The position numbers were made by a program, and so were the translations under genes. The notes beneath the pieces are model-generated. The model was given only the letters and a program-made list of their open reading frames with translations, was not told where the DNA came from and did not search any database. From an uncultured Bacilli bacterium (GTDB lineage: Bacteria; Bacillota_I; Bacilli_A; RF39; UBA660), in assembly GCA_944364705.1 (NCBI GenBank), contig CALVWH010000080.1, positions 1 to 7,556 of the forward strand: a stretch of 7,556 nt of DNA, written 5' to 3'. Positions within the stretch are counted from its first letter, which is position 1; each line of letters starts with the position of its first letter. Positions 1-5,884 of this stretch are shown piece by piece.

Positions 1-120
1 AACAGATTTCAAAAAATGTCAATTTGACTAAATTTCTTTTTAGATGCAAACAAACATAAAAACAAATATTTTTTTGTCCTATTTTGTCTTTTTTTAACAT
101 ACATTGTGTTAGGTGATGAC
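1..120 (+). other. Upstream region of the dacB operon
   Basis: This is AT-rich, T-tract-rich DNA before the first gene. A good Shine-Dalgarno sequence, AGGTGAT, lies at 111-117 and decides the ATG at 121 over the in-frame GTG at 106. CATACATT at 98-105 resembles a sigma-E -10 element, but it lies too close to the start codon to be convincing. TTGACT at 24-29 looks like a -35 box but has no matching -10. I cannot place the promoter, and it may lie before the window. Confidence 0.4.
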
Positions 121-1197
121 ATGAAAAAGTTTTTAATTCTTCTTCTCCTTTTTTTTCCACTTACCACCAAAGCATTTGAAACAAGTGCAAAAGCTGGCAT
201 ATTAATGGATATGGATAGTCACCGAATTTTATATTCCAAAAATATTCATTACACACAAAGCGTTGCTTCCATATCTAAAATTATGACCGGTATTTTAGCA
301 ATCGAAAGTGGAAAAATGGACGAAACCGTAACAATTGGAAAAGAAATTTACCAAGCACATGGATCAGGAATTTATATAAAAGAAGGAGAAAAATTAACCT
401 TAAGAGATTTAGTCTATGGACTTATGCTACGTAGTGGAAACGATGCTGCACTGGCGATCGCAACGTTTGTATCCGGTTCCAAAGAAAAATTTGTACAATT
501 AATGAACGAAAAAGCAAAAGAAATCGGTATGCTGGAAACAACTTTTCACAATCCTCATGGCCTAGATGATGAAGAAGAAGGGAATATTTCTTCGGCTTAT
601 GATATGGCAATTTTAACATCCTACGCTTCTCAAAATAAAGAATATTTAAAAATTGTAGGAACTAAAAAATATACATTAAAAACAAATAAGAATACTTATG
701 TATGGCATAATAAAAACAAATTGCTTACCATGTATCCTTATGCAACCGGAGGAAAAACAGGATATACAAAAAAAGCAAAAAGGACACTTGTTACAACAGC
801 TTCTTATAAGGATTTAAACTTAGTAGCCGTAACTATAAATGATGGAAACGACTTTAACGATCATAAACAATTATTTGAAGAAGCTTATGAAAATTACCAA
901 TCGTATTCTATTTTAGAAAAAGGAAATTTCCCTGTTTATAGCGATACTTATTATACTGATTATAGGTTCAAAATAAAAAATGAATTTTCTGCAGCATTTA
1001 CAAAAGAAGAAAGAAAAAACTTATATTTAAAAATTGATTTATTAAAGAAAAGAAAGATAAAAGAAGGAGAGAAAATTGGAACAGTTTCTGTTATGTTAGA
1101 CGATAAAATATTTCATAAAGAAGATATTTATATTTACGAAAAAGAGAAAGAAAAAAAATCATTCTTTTCAAAAATAAAGGATTTCTTTTATGATTAA
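121..1197 (+). CDS. dacB: D-alanyl-D-alanine carboxypeptidase (PBP5/DacB family)
   Basis: Penicillin-binding serine peptidase of 358 aa that removes the terminal D-Ala from peptidoglycan stem peptides, acting outside the membrane. The three active-site motifs are visible: SISK at about residues 50-53 (nucleophile Ser50, Lys53), SGN at 105-107 and KTG at 212-214. The N-terminus MKKFLILLLLFF is a signal peptide, probably cut after TKA near residue 18. After the catalytic domain comes a PBP5-type C-terminal region ending in a Lys/Phe-rich amphipathic tail (SFFSKIKDFF), the usual peripheral membrane anchor. I chose ATG 121 because AGGTGAT precedes it at proper spacing; GTG 106 would add five residues. 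The stop overlaps the spmA start by 8 nt. The family is clear. The name dacB (sporulation PBP5*) rests on the spmA-spmB neighbours, as in the Bacillus subtilis dacB-spmA-spmB operon; dacF is the alternative name. Confidence 0.88.
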   Translation: MKKFLILLLLFFPLTTKAFETSAKAGILMDMDSHRILYSKNIHYTQSVASISKIMTGILAIESGKMDETVTIGKEIYQAHGSGIYIKEGEKLTLRDLVYGLMLRSGNDAALAIATFVSGSKEKFVQLMNEKAKEIGMLETTFHNPHGLDDEEEGNISSAYDMAILTSYASQNKEYLKIVGTKKYTLKTNKNTYVWHNKNKLLTMYPYATGGKTGYTKKAKRTLVTTASYKDLNLVAVTINDGNDFNDHKQLFEEAYENYQSYSILEKGNFPVYSDTYYTDYRFKIKNEFSAAFTKEERKNLYLKIDLLKKRKIKEGEKIGTVSVMLDDKIFHKEDIYIYEKEKEKKSFFSKIKDFFYD

Positions 1198-1768
1198 TAA
1201 ATTATGGATCTTTTTTCTTTTATCCGGAATTTTATATGCTTTTTTTACTGGTAATATGGAAGTCATAAATAAAGAAATCACAGCCTCTTTAAATACCGTT
1301 TTTACCATGTGCACACAAATTTTTGTCGTCATGGCCTTATGGCTTGGAATTATGAGAATTGCAAAAGATGCGGGACTTTTAGATATGTTATCAAGAAAAT
1401 TATCCAAAGTTTTAAAAGTTATTTTTCCAGAAATTCCAGAAAACCACGAATCTTTTAGTTTCATTGCTTCTAATATTATTGCCAATTTTTTTGGTTTAGG
1501 ATCTGCTGCAACACCATTTGGATTAAAAGCAATGAAATCTTTACAAACGTTAAATCAAAAAAAAGATACGGCCTCTCGTAGTATGATTACTTTTTTAGTG
1601 ATTAACACCAGTGGTCTGACGATTGTTCCAACCACCGTAATTTCTCTTCGAATGCTCCACAAAAGTGCGAATCCAACGGATATTTTAATTCCAACAATTT
1701 TAGCAACTGTTTGTGCAACCATTGCTGGTCTGATCATGGACCGAATCCTAGCAAGGAGGTCTCGTTAA
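1190..1768 (+). CDS. spmA: Spore maturation protein A
   Basis: Integral membrane protein of 192 aa with a nucleoside-recognition (Gate) domain. Visible features are a hydrophobic N-terminal segment (LWIFFLLSGILYAFF), a second membrane segment around MCTQIFVVMALWLGIMR, the conserved glycine-rich stretch NFFGLGSAATPFG, and a last hydrophobic helix before a short basic tail (RILARRSR). In B. subtilis SpmA works with SpmB in spore core dehydration; its molecular activity is not established. The ATG lies inside the end of dacB (8-nt overlap in another frame) and the stop shares one base with the spmB start, so translation is probably coupled through all three genes. Family assignment is firm from both sequence pattern and operon order. 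Confidence 0.9.
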   Translation: MINKLWIFFLLSGILYAFFTGNMEVINKEITASLNTVFTMCTQIFVVMALWLGIMRIAKDAGLLDMLSRKLSKVLKVIFPEIPENHESFSFIASNIIANFFGLGSAATPFGLKAMKSLQTLNQKKDTASRSMITFLVINTSGLTIVPTTVISLRMLHKSANPTDILIPTILATVCATIAGLIMDRILARRSR

Positions 1769-2277
1769 TGTCATCTTTTTTCATTCCTATGCTTATCTTT
1801 CTTGTGATTCTTTATGCATCTTTAAAAAAAATAAATGTTTACGATAGTTTTACAGAAGGAAGTACGGAAAGTTTTGGAATGATTTTAAAATTATTTCCTA
1901 GTATGTTAGCTATGATTGTCGCAGTAAATGTCTTCTTAAAAAGTGGAATTTTAGAAGCTTTTATTTCTCTTATTGAACCCATTTTAAAACTATTATATCT
2001 TCCTAGTGAAGTACTACCTATGGCAATTATTCGTCCTATTTCCGGAAGTTCTTCTTTAGCAATCTTAAATAATATTTTAACAAATCATGGACCAGATTCT
2101 TTTTTAGGAAGACTGGCTAGTGTTATGCAAGGATCTACCGATACGACCTTTTATGTCTTAACTTTATATTTTGGAAGTGTTGGAATCAAAAAAATTCGTT
2201 ATTCCTTATGGGCAGGATTATTTGCTGATCTTATTGGTATTTTAAGTAGTATTCTTTTTGTTCATTTATTTTTTTAA
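1768..2277 (+). CDS. spmB: Spore maturation protein B
   Basis: Membrane protein of 169 aa, the usual partner of SpmA, also of the nucleoside-recognition (Gate) family. It has an N-terminal membrane helix (FFIPMLIFLVILYASL), a second around FPSMLAMIVAVNVFL, the conserved stretch RPISGSSSLAIL, the motif QGSTDTTFYVL and a terminal hydrophobic helix. The start is the ATG in TAATG, where the spmA stop and spmB start share one base. A near-perfect AAGGAGGT at 1753-1760 supports it, and the longer frame from 1711 lies inside spmA and is not needed. In B. subtilis loss of SpmA or SpmB gives poorly dehydrated, heat-sensitive spores. It is the last gene of the operon, and a hairpin terminator follows 6 nt after the stop. 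Confidence 0.9.
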   Translation: MSSFFIPMLIFLVILYASLKKINVYDSFTEGSTESFGMILKLFPSMLAMIVAVNVFLKSGILEAFISLIEPILKLLYLPSEVLPMAIIRPISGSSSLAILNNILTNHGPDSFLGRLASVMQGSTDTTFYVLTLYFGSVGIKKIRYSLWAGLFADLIGILSSILFVHLFF

Positions 2278-2283
2278 TTCAAA

Positions 2284-2312
2284 AAAAATAGAGATCTTAA
2301 AACTCTATTTTT
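2284..2312. terminator. Bidirectional hairpin terminator
   Basis: AAAAATAGAG at 2284-2293 is perfectly complementary to CTCTATTTTT at 2303-2312, with a 9-nt loop. It lies between the convergent spmB (+) and the 2345-2980 gene (-). The minus-strand reading ends in eight T residues and is the better terminator; the plus-strand reading ends in five. The stem has only a few G-C pairs, so its strength is uncertain. Confidence 0.75.
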
Positions 2313-2344
2313 AAATGATTATGATTCTTTTCATCTTTTTACGA

Positions 2345-2980
2345 TTATAGGGATTTTCCTTGACTATTTTCTTTTACCATTTCTTCTACTCTTTCAAGAG
2401 TTTCTTCTTCTACTGCCCAGCATCCTGGTGTAATAGTATCTTCACTTAGTGCATTTTCCAAATGAAGTTCATTCATCACAGCAGGCTCCACTTGATGTTC
2501 GGTTCGAGCAACCCAACCACTTTGAATATAGTTCATTGGGTTAACTCCGATAGCATACGCTGCTTGTGCTCTTTCATTCTCATCAATAGGAATATACGTT
2601 TTTCCATTCCATTCGTAAAAATCAGCTCCAAAATAATCGCTAGCACTCGTTCCACTTTTTACCGTTTCATAGCCATAAACGGTTGAATAACTATCTTGGA
2701 TAACTTTTTTATCATGAACTACTTGTACTAATAAGACCCCTGTAAAACCAACGAAAACAATCTTTGCTGCTTTTTTTAATAATTTATTTGAATGAATACG
2801 AACATTCTTTACTGGATACTTTTCTTCCGTTCTACGTTCAATTTCTCGATTATGATTTCTTCTTGGATTTGATCTTGGTCTATTTCCATAATCAAGATTT
2901 AAATTTTCTAATTGATTATATGCATCTTCTTCGCCAATCACTTTTTTTATCACTCCATTTTCTATCGTAATTCTTCTCAT
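2345..2980 (-). CDS. Unrecognised single-pass membrane protein downstream of ligA
   Basis: A 211-aa protein that I do not recognise. From the N-terminus it shows a short beta-like opening (MRRITIENGVIKKVIG), a charged Arg/Asn-rich linker at about 30-70, one membrane segment at about 71-88 (AAKIVFVGFTGVLLVQVV) preceded by lysines, and a C-terminal domain at about 90-211 with a Tyr-rich stretch, WNGKTYIPID and a Glu-rich tail. By the positive-inside rule the N-terminus is cytoplasmic and the C-terminal domain outside. I chose the ATG at 2980 because AGGTGAG stands 7 nt before it; a GTG at 2992 would overlap ligA. Only one base separates it from the ligA stop (TAA-A-ATG), and its ribosome binding site lies inside the ligA end, so translation is probably coupled. 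Nothing in the sequence indicates a role in ligation. Confidence 0.75.
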   Translation of the reverse strand: MRRITIENGVIKKVIGEEDAYNQLENLNLDYGNRPRSNPRRNHNREIERRTEEKYPVKNVRIHSNKLLKKAAKIVFVGFTGVLLVQVVHDKKVIQDSYSTVYGYETVKSGTSASDYFGADFYEWNGKTYIPIDENERAQAAYAIGVNPMNYIQSGWVARTEHQVEPAVMNELHLENALSEDTITPGCWAVEEETLERVEEMVKENSQGKSL

Positions 2981-2981
2981 T

Positions 2982-4958
2982 TTAAATCTCACCTACTCTG
3001 TTTAAAAATTCTTCTTCTTCCCAAATTGGAATTTGTAAATCTAATGCTTTTTGATATTTACTTCCAGCATCATGTCCAACAATGACAACATCTGTTTTTT
3101 TACTAACACTAGAACTAGTTTTTCCACCTTTGCTTTCGATGATTTCTTTGGCACGTTCTCTAGTAATATGATCTAAAGTTCCTGTTAAAACAAAGGTTTT
3201 ATTTTCAAAATTTTCATCGGTTGTAACAACTCCTAAATACTTCATGTTAACCCCAAGTTGTCTTAACTTTTCAATCATTTCTTTATGGAATTCATCAAAA
3301 TACATAGTCACACTCTCTGCAATGATCACACCGATGTCTTTAATCGAAACCAAAGTATCAAAGTCTGTATTCATTAAAGAATCAATATCTTTAAAATAAC
3401 TAGCTAAAATTTTAGCTGTTTTCGATCCGACATGACGAATACCAATTCCAAATAAAAGACGCTCTAAAGAATTTTTTTTGCTTTCTTCGATGGAATCTAA
3501 TAAATTTTGAATACTTTTTTCTCCAAATCCTTCAAGTTCCATAAGTTCTTCTTTAAACTCTTTTAAATGATAAAAGTCTGGGAAATCTTTTAAATATCCC
3601 ATATTATAAAAATCTTCAATAATTCGATCTCCAAAGCCATCGATATTCATCGCATTTCGGCTCGTATAATGAATCAAAGCTTCTATTTTTTTTGCTGGAC
3701 AGTGTGGATTTACACAATAATATGCAGCATCTTTTTGTACTAAAGGATGATTGCAAATGGGACAATTTTGAATCATTTCAAAAGGAATTTCTTTTCCCGT
3801 TCTTCGCTCTTCTTTGACCGAAATAACTTCTGGAATTACATCTCCTGCTTTTCGAATTGCAACGATATCTCCCACACGAAAATCTTTGGATCTGACATAA
3901 TCTTCATTATGTAACGTTGCCTTTGAAATTAAACTTCCGGCTAATCGTACAGGTTCTAAAATCGCATTAGGAGTAACTTGTCCTGTTCGACCAACCGTAA
4001 ATTTAATTTCTTTTAATTTTGTTAAAACTTCTTCTGCAGGAAATTTATATGCCGTTGCCCATCGAGGGGTACGAACCGTATATCCTAATTTTTGTTGATC
4101 CGAAAGATTATTTACTTTAATTACAATCCCATCAATTTCATAAGGAAGTTCTTGCCGATGACGTGTATAGTAATTAATATATTCTAAAAGCTCATCAATG
4201 CTATGAACTAATTTGTTATTTTCTTCATTGGTTCGAAGTCCTAACCGTTTCATATAGTTTAAAGCTTCCATATGAGTTTTTATGTGATAATTTTCTGGAT
4301 CTGGTAAATGATATATAAAACAATCGAGTTTTCGACTTGCAGCAATCTTAGAATCTAACTGTCTTACCGATCCTGCAGCAGCATTTCTTGGGTTTGCTAA
4401 AAGTTCTTGATGATTTCTTTCTCTCTCTTCGTTTAAGGCATAAAACGAATCTTTACTCATATAAATTTCACCACGAACTTCGATGGTTACTTTTTCTTTT
4501 AACGTCAAAGGAATTGTTTTAATTGTTTTCACATTATGGGTAATGTCTTCCCCAGTTGTTCCATCTCCTCTTGTTGCCCCACGAACCAAAACACCATTTT
4601 CATAAAGCAAAGAAACAGAAAGTCCATCAATTTTTAATTCACAAACGTATTCTGGATTAGGAATTACTTTGCGAACTCTTTCATCGAATGCTAAAATTTC
4701 ACTTTCATTAAATACATTCCCTAAAGAAAGCATCGGAATTCGGTGTGTAACTTTCGTAAAAGAATCAATGACCGTATTTCCGACTCGGTGTGTTGGAGAA
4801 TCTTCTCGAATCCACTCTGGATGTTTTTCTTCGATTTTTTGAAGTTCTCCCATATATCGATCATATTCTTGATCGGTTAATGTTGGTTTATCCAATGTAT
4901 AGTATTCATAATTTGCTTTATTGATAATCTCAATAATTTCATTCATTCTCTCAAGCAT
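2982..4958 (-). CDS. ligA: NAD+-dependent DNA ligase LigA
   Basis: Cytoplasmic ligase of 658 aa that seals nicks in replication and repair, using NAD+ to adenylate itself. Domains in order: Ia NAD-binding region (NKANYEYY, LTDQEYD); adenylation domain with KIDG at residues 109-112 (Lys109 takes the AMP) followed by RGDGTTGEDIT; OB fold; a four-Cys zinc finger (CPIC then CVNPHC); helix-hairpin-helix repeats (LEGFGEKS, IGIRHVGSKTA); and a C-terminal BRCT domain (TFVLTGTL onward). Length is normal for the family. The open frame continues upstream to a GTG at 4988, but those ten codons are intron sequence. ATG 4958 is chosen because removing the intron places AAGGTGG four bases before it; ATG 4946 is a second option. 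A group II intron ends 4 nt before the start codon, so normal translation probably depends on splicing. Confidence 0.95.
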   Translation of the reverse strand: MLERMNEIIEIINKANYEYYTLDKPTLTDQEYDRYMGELQKIEEKHPEWIREDSPTHRVGNTVIDSFTKVTHRIPMLSLGNVFNESEILAFDERVRKVIPNPEYVCELKIDGLSVSLLYENGVLVRGATRGDGTTGEDITHNVKTIKTIPLTLKEKVTIEVRGEIYMSKDSFYALNEERERNHQELLANPRNAAAGSVRQLDSKIAASRKLDCFIYHLPDPENYHIKTHMEALNYMKRLGLRTNEENNKLVHSIDELLEYINYYTRHRQELPYEIDGIVIKVNNLSDQQKLGYTVRTPRWATAYKFPAEEVLTKLKEIKFTVGRTGQVTPNAILEPVRLAGSLISKATLHNEDYVRSKDFRVGDIVAIRKAGDVIPEVISVKEERRTGKEIPFEMIQNCPICNHPLVQKDAAYYCVNPHCPAKKIEALIHYTSRNAMNIDGFGDRIIEDFYNMGYLKDFPDFYHLKEFKEELMELEGFGEKSIQNLLDSIEESKKNSLERLLFGIGIRHVGSKTAKILASYFKDIDSLMNTDFDTLVSIKDIGVIIAESVTMYFDEFHKEMIEKLRQLGVNMKYLGVVTTDENFENKTFVLTGTLDHITRERAKEIIESKGGKTSSSVSKKTDVVIVGHDAGSKYQKALDLQIPIWEEEEFLNRVGEI

Positions 4959-4962
4959 AAAA

Positions 4963-5032
4963 GTCGAGTAGGCACGTCTCGACTCCACCTTCCTTTCTTC
5001 TCAGTGAAAGGCTTGCCTCAGTGCCCCTCACA
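4963..5032 (-). ncRNA. Domain VI and 3' end of intron 1
   Basis: On the minus strand AGGCA pairs with TGCCT, enclosing an extra hairpin CCTTTC/GAAAGG. The segment ends CTACTCGAC with the A at -7 as likely branch point. A competing pairing GTCGAG/CTCGAC is also possible. The same elements occur with compensatory changes in intron 2. Confidence 0.7.
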
Positions 5033-5065
5033 GAACCGTACGTGCAGTACTACCGCATACGGCTC
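5033..5065 (-). ncRNA. Domain V of intron 1
   Basis: A 33-nt catalytic hairpin on the minus strand: lower stem GAGCCGTA/TACGGTTC (8 pairs including one G-T), two-base CG bulge, upper stem TGCGG/CTGCA, loop TAGTA. The AGC catalytic triad is in place in the 5' strand. The usual GNRA tetraloop is replaced by the TAGTA loop. Compared with intron 2 the stems differ by compensatory changes, which supports the fold. Confidence 0.9.
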
Positions 5066-5155
5066 TTCATATAAATTATTCATTATATCTAATATAATCA
5101 TTTTTCACTTCTTCTTTATGTCTTGCATAAGAGGTTGTTTCATATATTAGGCAAT

Positions 5156-5347
5156 TTATATGCTAACCCCTTCGCTCCATGGTCGTTACTCACTTCTTTA
5201 CTACTATGGACTAGTCCGACTACTTATATATCTTTTGAATATCTTGGGTTATCCAAGTCCTTGTATATTCATTACCATTACTATTGGTGTTTTAAACCTT
5301 TTAGACTTAGGAATATATAAGTTCTCCCAGGTACATTTATTATAACT
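5156..5347 (-). repeat. Inverted repeat, left arm (domain I of intron 1)
   Basis: This 192-nt arm matches 5647-5838 in reverse complement without gaps. By hand count there are 14 mismatches (about 93% identity), all near the two ends, and 113 identical bases in the middle (5210-5322 against 5672-5784). It holds the distal part of intron domain I and what follows. The 299-nt spacer carries the only copy of the intron 5' segment. Short open frames in both arms are shadows of this RNA, not genes. Confidence 0.95.
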
Positions 5348-5432
5348 ATGTGAAACTCGCCATGTCCTATGACCCCGGTGGATTTCTCATAATATCTTGC
5401 CTATATCGATATTACCGATTTTGCCTGCTACT

Positions 5433-5438
5433 AGGTGG
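5433..5438 (-). other. Candidate EBS1 of intron 1 (CCACCT)
   Basis: On the minus strand CCACCT lies in the 8-nt loop GTCCACCT of a hairpin (5449-5427) whose arms are GCT-gat-ACT and AGT-AGC. It is a perfect 6-base complement of AGGTGG, the last six bases of the 5' exon, as EBS1-IBS1 pairing requires. The loop position within domain I fits. A chance 6-base match in 677 nt is not negligible (roughly one in six), and a five-base rival CCACC lies at 5377-5381. Confidence 0.65.
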
Positions 5439-5639
5439 ACAGTATCAGCATCCACTTATATATACTTTAACGAGGCTCAACAACTTCACGCTTACGCGTT
5501 ACGGCTCAAATCCTTGCTCACCCTTTGCTTAAACCTAATCTCACGACTTTGGCTCCAGGGAGTCTCGCTACTGGCTCTTGGCTAAAGATTACCAGGTTGG
5601 CTTCCCACCAACTATATAATACACGCCGAACTGGCGCAC

Positions 5640-5650
5640 CCACCTTAGTT
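5640..5650 (-). promoter_or_regulatory. Shine-Dalgarno of ligA, split from its ATG by intron 1
   Basis: Read on the minus strand this is AACTAAGGTGG, immediately before the intron 5' end. Joined to the exon after 4963 it gives AAGGTGG-TTTT-ATG, a strong ribosome binding site with normal spacing. No purine-rich site lies at proper distance before ATG 4958 in the unspliced sequence. The intron therefore seems to sit between the ribosome binding site and the start codon. Confidence 0.75.
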
Positions 5651-5838
5651 ATTATATGCGTACCTGAGAGGACTTATATATTCCTAAGTCTAAAAGGTTT
5701 AAAACACCAATAGTAATGGTAATGAATATACAAGGACTTGGATAACCCAAGATATTCAAAAGATATATAAGTAGTCGGACTAGTTCATAGTAGTGATGAA
5801 ATGAGTAACGACCATGGAACGAAGGGACTAGCAAATAA
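5647..5838 (+). repeat. Inverted repeat, right arm (domain I of intron 2)
   Basis: This is the plus-strand partner of the arm at 5156-5347, with equal length and no indels. It begins at AGTTAT, 8 nt from the intron 1 5' end, and fades out just before the leader of the reverse transcriptase gene. The left limit of homology marks where intron 2 is cut short or joined to something else; the microhomology TAGTTAT lies at this junction. Confidence 0.95.
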
Positions 5839-5870
5839 TCGTTTCTTTAGAGAAACACTTACAACCCAAG

Positions 5871-5876
5871 AGGAGG
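5871..5876 (+). promoter_or_regulatory. Shine-Dalgarno of the reverse transcriptase gene
   Basis: AGGAGG stands 8 nt before the GTG at 5885 and decides that start codon. It follows a 6-bp hairpin with a TTAG loop (5841-5856). Confidence 0.85.
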
Positions 5877-5884
5877 AATAATAA

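Larger units (their letters stand above)
4963..5639 (-). mobile_element. ORF-less group II intron (intron 1) in the ligA start region
   Basis: A self-splicing retroelement RNA of 677 nt, read on the minus strand. It begins GTGCGCCAG at 5639, the standard group II 5' end, with a complementary CGGCG just after. A large domain I follows, including the conserved stretch ACCTGGGAGAACT. After a short linker with a hairpin (ATTATAT/ATATAAT at 5082-5098, probably the stub of domain IV) come domain V (5065-5033) and domain VI, ending CTACTCGAC at 4963. The 3' end is AC, as expected, with the candidate branch A seven bases before it. It encodes no reverse transcriptase, so any mobility needs one in trans; the neighbour at 5885-7156 is the obvious donor. 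Flanking exons are AAGGTGG (upstream) and TTTTATG (ligA). I see no break in the catalytic parts. I do not assign the structural class. Confidence 0.88.

Noticed and set aside
98..105. CATACATT as a sigma-E -10 element for the dacB-spmA-spmB operon
   Set aside because: The sequence fits and the B. subtilis operon is sigma-E controlled, but transcription would begin near 112, inside the Shine-Dalgarno sequence, and no good -35 lies at the right distance.
1168..1737. Minus-strand open frames across dacB and spmA
   Set aside because: They are shadows of clearly coding plus-strand genes and show no family resemblance.
5348..5646. The spacer as the missing 5' end of intron 2
   Set aside because: It has the right content but the wrong orientation; it is continuous with intron 1 on the minus strand.
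5640..5665. TATAAT on the minus strand as ligA promoter
   Set aside because: It lies only a few bases before AAGGTGG, leaving almost no leader, and 17 bases upstream there is ATATAA and not a -35 box.
5123..5834. Several 60-65 aa open frames on both strands, two nearly identical
   Set aside because: They are readings of the inverted-repeat arms and intron domain I RNA. They have no fitting ribosome binding sites and no recognisable domains.
5156..5838. Insertion sequence with terminal inverted repeats
   Set aside because: There is no transposase between the arms and no target duplication. The arms are internal parts of group II introns.
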